The position numbers and the translations under genes are program-made. Positions 23,458-32,110 of a DNA stretch of 64,000 nucleotides are shown here, in pieces. Position 1 is the stretch's first letter, and every line of letters starts with the position of its first letter. Under the pieces are notes generated by a model that saw nothing but the letters and a program-made list of their open reading frames with translations, had not been told where the DNA came from and did not search any database. The DNA comes from JAJDTQ01 sp965204235 (GTDB taxonomy: Bacteria; Desulfobacterota; Binatia; UBA9968; JAJDTQ01), in contig OZ241979.1 in NCBI GenBank assembly GCA_965204235.1, forward strand, positions 2,666,001-2,730,000. Direction: 5' to 3'.

Positions 23458-25913
23458 TCTCCGCAGAGCGCCGGACCCTGGTGGGGCAACCCGTCGTGCG
23501 CAAGGAAGACCCGGACATCCTCCGGGGCGAGGCCCGTTACACCTTCGACGTGGAGTTGCCGGAGATGCTCCACGTGGCGGTGTACCGGAGCCCGGCCGCC
23601 CACGCGAGGATCCGGCGCGTGGACCTCTCCCGGGCGTTGGAGCTGCCCGGCGTGGTGGCCGGCCTGACCGGCGAGCAGGTGCGGCAGCTCGGATACGTCA
23701 ACCCGCTGTCGCCCTTCCCGTTCCAGAGCCGGGACCCGTTCCGCCGCGGCAACCCCACCATCAAGTTCTTCGACCACTACTGCCTCGCCTGGGACAAGGT
23801 GCGGTTCGTGGGCGAGCCGGTGGCCGCGGTGGCGGCCGTGGACCGTTACGTGGCGGAGGACGCCCTGGACCTGGTGGAGGTGGACCTGGAGCCCCTGCCG
23901 CCGGTGGTGGATTCCGCCGCGGCCCTGGATCCGGAGGCCGAGCGGCTGTACGAGGACTGGGACGACAACGTCATGCTGACGTTCCAGGTGTCCGGCGGAG
24001 ACGTGGAGGCCGCGTTCCGGCAGGCGGACGTCATCGTCCGGGAAGAGATCCACAGCGGCCGCTTCACCGGCACCCCCATCGAGACCCGGGCGGTGGCGGC
24101 CAGCTACGACGCCGGCGTCAAGACGCTGAGCGTGTGGACCACCACCCAGATCGGGCACGCCATCGGAACGCTGATCGAGAACACCATCGCGCTCCCGGAC
24201 CTGAAGGTCCACGTGATGTTCCGGCGCATCGGCGGCGGTTACGGGCAGAAGTGGGCGTTCTACCCGGAGGAGATCCTGCTGCCGCTGCTGTCCATCCTCA
24301 CCCACCGTCCGGTCAAGTGGGTGGAGACCCGGCGCGAGCACATGACCGGCACCATCCACGCCCGGGAGCAGACCCACCACATCGAGGCCGCGGTGCGCCG
24401 GGACGGCGCCATACTCGGGGTGAAGGACCGGATCGTGGCCAACATCGGCGCCGCCTATCCCACCGGCGGCTTGGCCTCCATCGTCACCACCGGCATGTTC
24501 GTGCCCGGCGCCTACCGGATCGAGAACTACCAGGGGGAGGTGCTGGGGGTGGTCACCAACAAGACTCCCTACGGCGCGCACCGGGGCTTCGGGAAATCGG
24601 AAGCCTGCTTCGTCATCGAACGGCTGGTGGACCGCATCGCCGCGCATCTCGACATGGAGCCGGTGGAGGTGCGGCGGCGCAACTTCATCCCCCCGGACGC
24701 CTTTCCCTACCGGTCCGTCACCGGCCCGCGATACGACAGCGGCCGCTACCGGGAAGCGCTGGACAAGGCGCTGGAGCTGCTGGACTACGACCACTGGCGG
24801 AAGGAGCAGGCGGCGCTCGCGGCCCGGGGACGCTACGTGGGCATCGGGACCTGCCTGGTGATCGAGCCGTCGAGCTCCACCCGCATGGGTTCCTACAACG
24901 CAGGCTACTACAGCGTCCGCATGCGCATGGACCCCAACGGCAGGGTTTACGTGTTCCCGAGCGGCAGCGACGACGGCCAGGGCCACGCCACCTCCATCTC
25001 GCAGCTCGTGGGGGACGAGCTCCATGTCTCCTTCCACGACGTCATGGTGGTGGAGGGGGACAGCCTCGCCTGTCCCTACGGATCGGGCTCGTATTCCAGC
25101 CGCTTCTCCGTGGTGGGGACCACCGCGGTGACCCTGGCCGCGCGGACGCTGCGGGAGAAGGTCACCCGGATCGCTTCGGTCATGCTGCGGCATCCTCCGG
25201 GGGGCCTCGAATTCTCCGGCGGCGGGGTGTGCGTCGAAGGCCGCCCGGACCGGTCCGTGTCCCTGTCGGAGATCGCCCGCACCGCCTATTTCTACCCGTT
25301 CCAGTTGCCCGAGGGCATGGACCCGGGGCTGGAGGTGCTGTACCACTTCCGCGACCCCAACATCGAGTTCGAGGCGGACGAGCGCGGTCGCGTGGCCATG
25401 TTCAGCAGCTTCCCCTACGACGCCGAAGCCGCGGTGGTGGAGGTGGAGCCTGATACCGGCCTGTTGAAGATCCGGAAGTTCGTCTCCGTCCACGACTGCG
25501 GCAACATGCTGAACCCGCTCATCGTGAGAGGCCAGCACGTGGGCGCCCTGGCCCACGGTTTCGGCGGGGCGCTCTACGAGGAGTTGCCTTACACGGAGGA
25601 CGGCCAGCCCATGGCGGCGAGCTTCAAGGATTATTTCCTGCCCACCGCCATGGAGATCCCCGAACTGGTGCTGGGGCACATGGAGACCCCCAACCCCTTC
25701 ACGCCCGGAGGCTTCAAGGGCGCCGGCGAGACCGGCACGGTGGGTCCGCCCGCGGTGCTGGCCAACGCGGTGGAGGACGCGCTCAAGCCCCTGGGCATCG
25801 CCGTCCGCCGCCTCCCGCTCACGCCGCAGTACCTCTGGTCGCTCATCCGGGAGGCCCGGGGCGCGAGCCGCGGCGCGGTCGAACGGGGAGACGCCGCATG
25901 TCCGACAAGGTGA
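23454..25913 (+). CDS. CoxL-like molybdopterin-binding large subunit (aldehyde oxidase/xanthine dehydrogenase family)
   Basis: The 819-residue catalytic subunit starts MISAERRTLVGQPVVRKEDP. It has the molybdopterin-binding segments of the family, including GGGYGQKW, and the catalytic-base glutamate in FKGAGETGTVGPP near the C-terminus. The substrate loop reads PYGAHRGFGKSEA. True CO dehydrogenase (form I) has AYXCSFR with a copper-binding cysteine, and form II has AYRGAGR; neither is present. CO is therefore unlikely to be the substrate and an organic hydroxylation is more probable. It overlaps the following enoyl-CoA hydratase gene by 16 bases, which hints at an acyl-CoA-linked pathway. Confidence 0.9.
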   Translation: MISAERRTLVGQPVVRKEDPDILRGEARYTFDVELPEMLHVAVYRSPAAHARIRRVDLSRALELPGVVAGLTGEQVRQLGYVNPLSPFPFQSRDPFRRGNPTIKFFDHYCLAWDKVRFVGEPVAAVAAVDRYVAEDALDLVEVDLEPLPPVVDSAAALDPEAERLYEDWDDNVMLTFQVSGGDVEAAFRQADVIVREEIHSGRFTGTPIETRAVAASYDAGVKTLSVWTTTQIGHAIGTLIENTIALPDLKVHVMFRRIGGGYGQKWAFYPEEILLPLLSILTHRPVKWVETRREHMTGTIHAREQTHHIEAAVRRDGAILGVKDRIVANIGAAYPTGGLASIVTTGMFVPGAYRIENYQGEVLGVVTNKTPYGAHRGFGKSEACFVIERLVDRIAAHLDMEPVEVRRRNFIPPDAFPYRSVTGPRYDSGRYREALDKALELLDYDHWRKEQAALAARGRYVGIGTCLVIEPSSSTRMGSYNAGYYSVRMRMDPNGRVYVFPSGSDDGQGHATSISQLVGDELHVSFHDVMVVEGDSLACPYGSGSYSSRFSVVGTTAVTLAARTLREKVTRIASVMLRHPPGGLEFSGGGVCVEGRPDRSVSLSEIARTAYFYPFQLPEGMDPGLEVLYHFRDPNIEFEADERGRVAMFSSFPYDAEAAVVEVEPDTGLLKIRKFVSVHDCGNMLNPLIVRGQHVGALAHGFGGALYEELPYTEDGQPMAASFKDYFLPTAMEIPELVLGHMETPNPFTPGGFKGAGETGTVGPPAVLANAVEDALKPLGIAVRRLPLTPQYLWSLIREARGASRGAVERGDAACPTR

Positions 25914-26620
25914 TCCTCGAAAAGGCGGGCGGCGTGGCGAGCCTCACGCTGAACCGCCCGGAGAAGGGCAACTCGGTGGACTCCGAGACCATGGCCCTGC
26001 TGACCGACGCCTTGGCCGAGGCGGCCGCGGACGAGGGGCTCCGGCTCCTGGTCATCGAGGGGAGGGGAGACCACTTCTGCTCCGGGCGCGAGCCGGATGC
26101 GCCCAGGCCCGGGAGCGCCGCCCGGTGGGCCGAGGCGCTCGGGCGGATCGTTCGCGTCAACGAGCTGCTGCAATCGTTCCCGGGCGTCAGCCTGGCGGTA
26201 GTCCGGGGCAAGGCTTTCGGGTTCGGCTGCGGACTGGCGGTGCAGAGCGACGTGACCATCGCCGCGGCCGACGCGAGGTTCGCCTTCCCGGAGATCCGCG
26301 CCGGGTTCCCGCCCACCGTCGTCATGTCCTACCTGAGCCGATGGATGCACCGGAAGAAGGCCCTGGAGCTGGTCCTGACCGGAGGCGAGATCAGCGCACA
26401 GGAGGCCGAGCGGCAAGGTCTGGTGAACCGGGTGGCGCCGCCGGACCGGTTGGCGGAGGAGAAGATGCGCTGGACGGAGACGTTGGCGGGCCGCGACCTG
26501 GAGGGGCTCCGGGCCGCCAAGGCGTTCTTCCGGGACACCGCCGAGTGGTCCACCGGCGCCGCGGCGCAGTACGGGGTTACGCGGTTGGCGAACTTCTTCG
26601 CGAGCCGGGACAAGGTTTGA
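25898..26620 (+). CDS. Enoyl-CoA hydratase/isomerase family protein
   Basis: The 240-residue crotonase-fold protein has LTLNRPEKGNSVD at its N-terminus, the oxyanion-hole segments HFCSGRE and KAFGFGCGLAVQSD, and FAFPEIRAGFPPTVV. The C-terminus is ALELVLTGGEISAQEAERQGL. Glutamates expected of active hydratases are not all recognisable by eye, so hydratase, isomerase or another crotonase activity is possible. It overlaps the molybdenum hydroxylase large subunit and was probably transferred and expressed with it, pointing to a shared degradation pathway. Confidence 0.88.
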   Translation: MSDKVILEKAGGVASLTLNRPEKGNSVDSETMALLTDALAEAAADEGLRLLVIEGRGDHFCSGREPDAPRPGSAARWAEALGRIVRVNELLQSFPGVSLAVVRGKAFGFGCGLAVQSDVTIAAADARFAFPEIRAGFPPTVVMSYLSRWMHRKKALELVLTGGEISAQEAERQGLVNRVAPPDRLAEEKMRWTETLAGRDLEGLRAAKAFFRDTAEWSTGAAAQYGVTRLANFFASRDKV

Positions 26621-26692
26621 CGGTTGGCCTGACGGTCCGGGGCCTGACGGTTCGGCCCCGCGGGGCGGCCGCGTCCGGCGGGCCGTCCCGCG
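26621..26692. terminator. Possible bidirectional terminator between converging genes
   Basis: The enoyl-CoA hydratase gene and the zinc-ribbon gene converge here. The 72-base gap contains GC-rich self-complementary sequence (GGCCCCGCGGGGC) and three copies of CTGACGGT-type sequence. There is no T-run, so it is at best a weak or Rho-type end. Confidence 0.3.
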
Positions 26693-26881
26693 CTAGCGCT
26701 TCAGGTCGATCTTGCGCCCGAAGCTGACCTCGCCCTTGTCTATCCTGAGGGAGAACCCGCAATCAGGGTTGGTGCAGACCCAGGCCTTGTACATCACGGA
26801 AGCGCCGTCCTGGCCGTAGTCCGACAGGGGGATCAACGTGCCATTGCCGCATTTCTGACATTTCGGCAACTCCATCTCCAC
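26693..26881 (-). CDS. Small zinc-ribbon protein
   Basis: The 62-residue protein has two cysteine pairs, CQKC (residues ~8-11) and CTNPDC (~36-41), spaced as in a rubredoxin-type zinc ribbon. The rest (GTLIPLSDYGQDGASV, then FSLRIDKGEVSFGRKID) is not recognised. An AAGGAGGAG ribosome-binding site precedes ATG 26881, and a good promoter lies at 26965-26993. The target is unknown. Confidence 0.7.
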   Translation of the reverse strand: MEMELPKCQKCGNGTLIPLSDYGQDGASVMYKAWVCTNPDCGFSLRIDKGEVSFGRKIDLKR

Positions 26882-26964
26882 TCCTCCTTGGCAGCGCGCG
26901 CCGATCGTGCACGGGAGTCTTTGCGGACCGCGCCGTGCGGCCCGGCAAGTTGACGGATGGCCGC

Positions 26965-26993
26965 ATGATATGGAAAATCCTCGTCGAAATCAA
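26965..26993 (-). promoter_or_regulatory. Sigma-70-type promoter for the zinc-ribbon gene
   Basis: On the minus strand TTGATT (26993-26988), 17 bases, then TATCAT (26970-26965). It is close to consensus in an AT-rich patch and leaves a leader of roughly 77 bases before ATG 26881. Confidence 0.6.
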
Positions 26994-27044
26994 GTTGATT
27001 CCCCGCGCCCGAACCGCCGGACGGGATCTGCGGACTTCGTTGGT

Positions 27045-27074
27045 TTGACAGCTTCCACGGGCCGGGGATATGAT
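27045..27074 (+). promoter_or_regulatory. Near-consensus sigma-70 promoter for the kdsB operon
   Basis: TTGACA (27045-27050), 18 bases, then TATGAT (27069-27074). Transcription should begin near 27081, about 60 bases before the kdsB start. An alternative upstream start codon for kdsB at 27070 lies inside the -10 element and can be discarded. Confidence 0.8.
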
Positions 27075-27141
27075 GGCTTCGGACCTTCGGCGCAGCCGGC
27101 GTCGGGGCGTCCCCTCGCTGCCTCATGTCGCGTCAAACCTC

Positions 27142-27897
27142 ATGTCCGTTGTGGCGATCATACCGGCGCGTTACGGATCGACGCGGTTTCCCGGAAAACC
27201 CCTGGCCAGGATCGGCGCGAAGCCGATGATCCAGCACGTGTACGAGAGCACGGCCAGTGCGGCTCTCGTCCATCGCACGGTGGTGGCCACCGACGACCCG
27301 CGCATCCTCCACGCGGTGCGGGCCTTTGGCGGAGAGGCGGTAATGACCTCGAAGGACCACTCGAGCGGCACCGACCGCCTGGCCGAGGTCGCCGGAGACC
27401 TCCGGGAGGAGTGGATCGTCAACGTGCAGGGGGACCTTCCGTTCATTCGGACGGAGACCATCCGCGAGAGCGTCGATTGCCTGGTGCGGGACGCGGCCGC
27501 GCCCATGGCGACGGCGCGCACCCCCATCGCGTCGGAGCGCGAGTTCCACGACGTGAACGTGGTCAAGGTGGTGACCGACCGGGACGGCTTCGCGTGCTAC
27601 TTCTCCCGGGCGCCGATCCCCTGTCACCGGACGCCGCCGGCGGAACCCGTGTGCTGGGGTCATCGTCACTTGGGCATCTACGTCTATCGGCGGGAGTTCC
27701 TGTTGCGCATCGCCTCCATGCCCGCCGCGGCGCTGGAGCTCGCCGAGGGGTTGGAGCAGTTGCGCGCCCTGCACTACGGTTTCCGGATCCGGGTCGTGGA
27801 CGTGGCGGAGACGGGCGTGGAAGTGGACACGCCGGACGACCTGGAACGGGCGGAGGCGTACTGGAGCCGACTCCGGGCAAGCGAGGGCCATGGCTAA
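27142..27897 (+). CDS. kdsB: 3-deoxy-manno-octulosonate cytidylyltransferase
   Basis: KdsB activates Kdo with CTP to CMP-Kdo for LPS inner-core synthesis in the cytoplasm. The 251-residue protein has the family nucleotide-binding start (VAIIPARYGSTRFPGKPL), VVATDDPRI, DHSSGTDRLAEV, NVQGDLPFI and the C-terminal TGVEVDTPDDL. ATG 27142 is chosen because it gives the usual MSVVAIIPARY start and lies downstream of the promoter. It overlaps pyrG by 8 bases. It heads a cluster with kdsA and kpsF, the two other Kdo-pathway genes present. Confidence 0.95.
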   Translation: MSVVAIIPARYGSTRFPGKPLARIGAKPMIQHVYESTASAALVHRTVVATDDPRILHAVRAFGGEAVMTSKDHSSGTDRLAEVAGDLREEWIVNVQGDLPFIRTETIRESVDCLVRDAAAPMATARTPIASEREFHDVNVVKVVTDRDGFACYFSRAPIPCHRTPPAEPVCWGHRHLGIYVYRREFLLRIASMPAAALELAEGLEQLRALHYGFRIRVVDVAETGVEVDTPDDLERAEAYWSRLRASEGHG

Positions 27898-29548
27898 CCT
27901 GCGGCAGAAGTTCATTTTCGTCACCGGCGGGGTCATGTCGTCCCTCGGCAAGGGACTCGCCTCGGCCTCCATCGGCGCGCTGCTCGAAAGCCGCGGCCTC
28001 AAGGTGACGCTGGTGAAGATGGACCCGTACATCAACGTGGACCCGGGCACCATGAGTCCTTACCAGCACGGCGAGGTGTTCGTCACCGACGACGGCGCGG
28101 AGACCGACCTGGACCTGGGACACTACGAGCGCTACGTCTCCTCCGCCACCGGACGAGCCAACAACTTCACCACCGGGCAGGTGTACGACACGGTCATCGC
28201 CAAGGAGCGGCGCGGAGACTACCTGGGAGGCACGGTCCAGGTGATCCCCCACATCACGGACGAGATCAAGCGCCGGATCATCGCCGCGGCCGAGGACTAC
28301 GACATCGCCATCTGCGAGGTGGGCGGCACCGTGGGCGACATCGAGAGCCTTCCCTTCCTGGAGGCCGTCCGGCAGTTCGGCCGGGACTACGGCAGGGAGA
28401 ACGTCATCTACGTCCACCTGACGTTCGTCCCGTACATGGCCCCCGGCGGCGAGCTCAAGACCAAGCCGACCCAGCACAGCGTGAAGGAGCTGACCGGCCT
28501 GGGGATCCAGCCTGACTTCCTGCTGTGCCGGACCGACCGCCTGCTGAGCCGGCAGCTCAAGGCGAAGATCGCCAGTTTCTGCAACGTGGACGAGAACTCC
28601 GTGATCACGGCCAAGGACGTGGAGTGGATCTACGAGGTGCCGCTGGTCCTGCACCAGGAAGGCCTGGACGACAGGATCGTGGAGAGGCTCCAGATGTGGA
28701 CCGGCGCCCCCAACCTGCGCAAGTGGCAGAAGACCGTGCACATCCTGAAGAACGCCCGGGAGTCGGTGCGGGTCGCGGTGGTGGGCAAGTACATGGAGCT
28801 CAAGGAGTCCTACAAGAGCCTGATGGAGGCCCTCGTCCACGGAGGGATCGCCAACGGCGTCCACGTGGAGATGGAGTGCATCGACGCGGAGAAGATGGAG
28901 AAGCAGGACGTGCAGAAGCTCCTGGGCAACGTCCAGGGGATACTGATACCCGGCGGGTTCGGCGACCGCGGCGCCGAAGGCAAGGTCCGGGCCGTGCGCT
29001 ACGCCCGGGAGAACCGGACGCCGTTCTTCGGCATCTGCCTCGGGATGCAGATCGCGGTGGCCGAGTTCGCCCGCAACGTCTGTTCCCTCAAGGGCGCCAA
29101 CTCGGTGGAGTTCGACGCCGGGACGAAACACCCGGTGATCCATCTGATGGAGGAGCAGAAGGACGTGGACCGGATGGGCGGGACCATGCGGCTGGGGGCG
29201 TATCCTTGCGTGCTGGCGTCGGACTCGCTCGCGGCCAGGCTGTACCGGAAGAAGCGCATCTCGGAGCGCCACCGGCACCGGTACGAGTTCAACAACCGGT
29301 ACCGGGACGCCATGCGGGACAAGGGGTTGCGGATCAGCGGCCTGTCCCCTGACGGCAGCCTGGTGGAGATCGTCGAGTTGACGGACCACCCCTGGTTCGT
29401 GGGTTGCCAGTTCCACCCGGAGTTCAAGTCCCGGCCCACCGAGTGCCATCCACTGTTCAGGGGGTTCATCCGCGCCGCGGCGCAGCAGCGTTCGTCGGCG
29501 GGGGAGGTCCCGCGGATGCGCATCGTCGCGGACTCGTCGAGGCCATGA
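27890..29548 (+). CDS. pyrG: CTP synthase
   Basis: The 552-residue enzyme makes CTP from UTP, ATP and glutamine. The N-terminal synthetase domain has FVTGGVMSSLGKGLASASIG and MDPYINVDPGTMSPYQHGE; the C-terminal class I glutamine amidotransferase has the nucleophile cysteine in FFGICLGMQ and the His-Glu pair in FHPEF. It overlaps kdsB at its start and kdsA at its end (ATGA, 29545-29548). Placement between kdsB and kdsA makes sense, since KdsB consumes CTP; this order is seen in many Gram-negative bacteria. Confidence 0.97.
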   Translation: MANLRQKFIFVTGGVMSSLGKGLASASIGALLESRGLKVTLVKMDPYINVDPGTMSPYQHGEVFVTDDGAETDLDLGHYERYVSSATGRANNFTTGQVYDTVIAKERRGDYLGGTVQVIPHITDEIKRRIIAAAEDYDIAICEVGGTVGDIESLPFLEAVRQFGRDYGRENVIYVHLTFVPYMAPGGELKTKPTQHSVKELTGLGIQPDFLLCRTDRLLSRQLKAKIASFCNVDENSVITAKDVEWIYEVPLVLHQEGLDDRIVERLQMWTGAPNLRKWQKTVHILKNARESVRVAVVGKYMELKESYKSLMEALVHGGIANGVHVEMECIDAEKMEKQDVQKLLGNVQGILIPGGFGDRGAEGKVRAVRYARENRTPFFGICLGMQIAVAEFARNVCSLKGANSVEFDAGTKHPVIHLMEEQKDVDRMGGTMRLGAYPCVLASDSLAARLYRKKRISERHRHRYEFNNRYRDAMRDKGLRISGLSPDGSLVEIVELTDHPWFVGCQFHPEFKSRPTECHPLFRGFIRAAAQQRSSAGEVPRMRIVADSSRP

Positions 29549-30381
29549 GCGCCGGCGAGGTCCGTATCGGCGGCGTCCGGGTCGGAGGCGGCGGGCCGCT
29601 GGCCCTGATCGCCGGTTCGTGCGTCATCGAGGACCGGGACTCGGCGTTCCGGCACGCGTCGCTCCTGGGCGAGTTGACCCGGCGCCTGGGCATGCCGTTC
29701 ATCTACAAGTCGTCCTACGACAAGGCCAACCGCACGTCGCTGGAATCGTTCCGCGGTCCGGGGCTCGAAGAGGGACTGCGCATACTGCAAGACGTGAAGC
29801 GGGAGGTCGGGGTCCCGGTGCTCACGGACGTGCACGAGCCCGACCAGGTGGGTCCGGCCGCGGAAGTCGTGGACGTGGTCCAGATCCCCGCGTTCCTCTG
29901 TCGGCAGACCGATTTCGTCGCGGCAGTGGCCCGGGCCGCCAAGGTCGTCAACGTGAAGAAGGGCCAGTTCCTCGCTCCCTGGGACGTGGAGAACGTGGTG
30001 GCCAAGATCGTGGCCGCGGGCAACGCCAACGTGCTGCTGACCGAGCGCGGGGTCTCCTTCGGCTACAACAACCTGGTGTCGGACATGCGCTCGCTGGTCA
30101 TCATGCGGGACACGGGTTTCCCGGTGGTGTTCGACGCCACCCACAGCCTGCAGCTTCCCGGCGGCCTGGGCCGGGCGTCGGGCGGCGACCGGCGGTTCAT
30201 CGCGCCGCTCGCCCGCGCGGGAGTGGCGGTGGGGGTGGACGGCCTCTTCATGGAAGTGCACGAGGACCCGGACCGGGCGCTGAGCGACGGACCCACATCC
30301 TTCCCCCTTTCCGGCCTGGAGGAGTTGCTCCGGACCGTCAAGGACATCGACGACCGGGTCAAGCGGCGCGGGAGGGAATGA
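29545..30381 (+). CDS. kdsA: 3-deoxy-8-phosphooctulonate synthase
   Basis: KdsA condenses arabinose-5-phosphate with phosphoenolpyruvate to Kdo-8-phosphate. The 278-residue protein has ALIAGSCVIEDRD, FIYKSSYDKANRTS, DVVQIPAFLCRQTDF, VNVKKGQFLAPWDV and FDATHSLQLPGG, all family hallmarks. The cysteine in SCVIE and the residues around THS suggest a metal-dependent form, but this is not certain. ATG at 29545 gives the canonical start and overlaps the pyrG stop. Confidence 0.96.
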   Translation: MSAGEVRIGGVRVGGGGPLALIAGSCVIEDRDSAFRHASLLGELTRRLGMPFIYKSSYDKANRTSLESFRGPGLEEGLRILQDVKREVGVPVLTDVHEPDQVGPAAEVVDVVQIPAFLCRQTDFVAAVARAAKVVNVKKGQFLAPWDVENVVAKIVAAGNANVLLTERGVSFGYNNLVSDMRSLVIMRDTGFPVVFDATHSLQLPGGLGRASGGDRRFIAPLARAGVAVGVDGLFMEVHEDPDRALSDGPTSFPLSGLEELLRTVKDIDDRVKRRGRE

Positions 30382-30382
30382 C

Positions 30383-31369
30383 ATGGGCGGGGCGCCGGAC
30401 GCCGTTCGCAAGGCCCGTGACGTGCTGGACATCGAGATCGGAGGGATCGCCGCGGCCAGGGACCGCATGGGCGGCGAGTTCGCCCGGGCGGTGGAGGTCC
30501 TCCACGGCTGTCCCGGCAAGGTCATCGTGACGGGCGTGGGCAAGTCGGGCCTGGTCTGCCGCAAGATCGCCGCCACCCTGGCGAGCACCGGCACCCCCGC
30601 CTTCTTCCTCCACGCCGGGGAAGCCAGCCACGGGGACCTGGGCATGGTCATGCGGGACGACGTGGTCCTGGCGGTGTCGAACAGCGGCGAGTCCGAAGAG
30701 GTGCTGAAGGTCCTGCCCCTCATCAAACGTTGGGGGCTCCGGCTGATCGCCATGACCGGCAACGGGCGTTCGGCCCTGGCCCTGGCCGCGGACGTGGTCC
30801 TCGACGTGGGAGTCCCCGAAGAAGCCTGCCCCCTGGGGCTGTCGCCCACCGCGAGCACCACCGCGGCCCTGGCCATGGGGGACGCCATTGCGGTGGTGCT
30901 GCTGGAGCGCCGGGGGTTCGGGAGGGAGGACTTCCTGCTCCGGCACCCCGGCGGCGCGTTGGGCCGGAGACTGCTCCTCCGGACCGGGGACCTGATGCAC
31001 TGCGGCGAGGAAATACCCCTGGTTTCCGAAGACGCGCCGCTCAGGGACGTGCTCCTGGAGATCACGTCCAAGCGTCTGGGGATCACCGGGGTCGCGGCCC
31101 GGGACCGGACGCTGGTGGGGGTCATCACCGACGGGGACCTGAGGCGCTGCCTCGCCGGGAGCGACGGCAAGGCGGACATCCTCGACCGCACGGCCGGGGA
31201 GATCATGACCCGCGACCCCAAGACCATCGGCGGCGATTCGCTGGCCGCGGAAGCGGTGGCGTTGATGGAAAGGTTCTCCATCACCTCCCTCTTCGTCAAG
31301 GCCCCCGGCTCGGACCGGCTCCAGGGGATCATCCACCTCCACGACCTCCTCAAGGCCGGCGTCGTCTGA
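30383..31369 (+). CDS. kpsF: Arabinose-5-phosphate isomerase
   Basis: KpsF/KdsD converts ribulose-5-phosphate to arabinose-5-phosphate, the substrate of KdsA. The 328-residue protein has a SIS sugar-isomerase domain (VTGVGKSGLVCRKIAATLAS, SNSGESEEV) and two C-terminal CBS domains (ITSKRLGITGVAARD, LMERFSITSLFVKAPG). HLHDLLKAGVV is the family end. It starts one base after the kdsA stop. The KdsC phosphatase that normally completes the pathway is not in the cluster. Confidence 0.95.
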   Translation: MGGAPDAVRKARDVLDIEIGGIAAARDRMGGEFARAVEVLHGCPGKVIVTGVGKSGLVCRKIAATLASTGTPAFFLHAGEASHGDLGMVMRDDVVLAVSNSGESEEVLKVLPLIKRWGLRLIAMTGNGRSALALAADVVLDVGVPEEACPLGLSPTASTTAALAMGDAIAVVLLERRGFGREDFLLRHPGGALGRRLLLRTGDLMHCGEEIPLVSEDAPLRDVLLEITSKRLGITGVAARDRTLVGVITDGDLRRCLAGSDGKADILDRTAGEIMTRDPKTIGGDSLAAEAVALMERFSITSLFVKAPGSDRLQGIIHLHDLLKAGVV

Positions 31370-31491
31370 CCCGCGGCGCCGACCCGGAGCGTTCAAGCAA
31401 ATTCCATGCCCGTTGCTTTACACCCCGCGGCGGAACTGTTATCCCGGAACGAGCAGGGCGCGGCGAGGGGGGACGCCCGCAGGTCGAACGT

Positions 31492-32085
31492 ATGCGCTCC
31501 GTAAGGATAGGGCTCTTGCTGGTCGTGGTCCTGGGCGTGGCCTTCGTCGGCGTCGAGGTCGCGCGGCACATGGGGGGACGGGCGCTTCCGAATCCCCAGG
31601 TCCTGTTGCAGCTCACCCCGGGAGCGGCCTTGCACGTCAAGGATTTCCACCGGAGCATGATCGAGGACGGACGGAAGACCTGGGAGGTCAAGGGCGCCGA
31701 AGGCGCCTGGTTCAAGTCCGAGGAAAGGGCGGTGATACTGCGCCCGGAACTGGTGTTCCACCATCGGGACGGCAGGACCCTGGAAGCCGCGAGCCCGGAA
31801 GGGAAGGTGTTCCTTCCCGGCGGACGGCTGGGACGGGCGGTGCTGGAAGGTCCGGTGGACGTCACCTACGACAACGCGCGGTTTCGGGCCGACCGGCTCA
31901 TCTACCTTCACGCCGAGGACCGCGTGGTCTGCCCCGGCAAGGTATGGGCCAGGGTGGACGGCGTCGAGTTCGAGGGCGAGGACATGAGCTATTCGCTCCG
32001 GGACGAGGTCCTGGAGGTCCGGAGCGCCGTCAGGACCACCATCCCGCCGCGGCGCCCGGGTCCGGCCAAGGTGGCCGGCAGTTGA
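31492..32085 (+). CDS. lptC: LPS export ABC transporter periplasmic protein LptC
   Basis: The 197-residue protein has one N-terminal transmembrane anchor (RIGLLLVVVLGVAFVGV) followed by a beta-jellyroll periplasmic domain. Sequence is weakly conserved as usual for LptC; visible parts are LHVKDFHRSMIEDGRKTWEV and GPVDVTYDNARFRADRLIY. It links LptB2FG to LptA in moving LPS across the periplasm. Identity rests on fold pattern and its place between kpsF and lptA. ATG at 31492 is the only start that keeps the anchor at the N-terminus. Confidence 0.85.
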   Translation: MRSVRIGLLLVVVLGVAFVGVEVARHMGGRALPNPQVLLQLTPGAALHVKDFHRSMIEDGRKTWEVKGAEGAWFKSEERAVILRPELVFHHRDGRTLEAASPEGKVFLPGGRLGRAVLEGPVDVTYDNARFRADRLIYLHAEDRVVCPGKVWARVDGVEFEGEDMSYSLRDEVLEVRSAVRTTIPPRRPGPAKVAGS

Positions 32086-32110
32086 CCGGAGGGGGGCCGG
32101 GTACGGTTCG

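Noticed and set aside
23079..25679. 866-codon minus-strand frame opposite the CoxL-like gene
   Set aside because: Histidine/arginine/valine-rich antisense product without motifs; the plus-strand frame carries the family signatures.
22068..25913. Aerobic CO dehydrogenase (form I)
   Set aside because: The AYXCSFR loop with its copper-binding cysteine is missing; only the M-S-L order is shared.
27070..27141. Upstream start for kdsB
   Set aside because: It lies within the -10 element and adds non-family residues.
28999..31353. 784-codon minus-strand frame across pyrG, kdsA and kpsF
   Set aside because: Spans several real genes antisense, serine/arginine-rich and without a domain.
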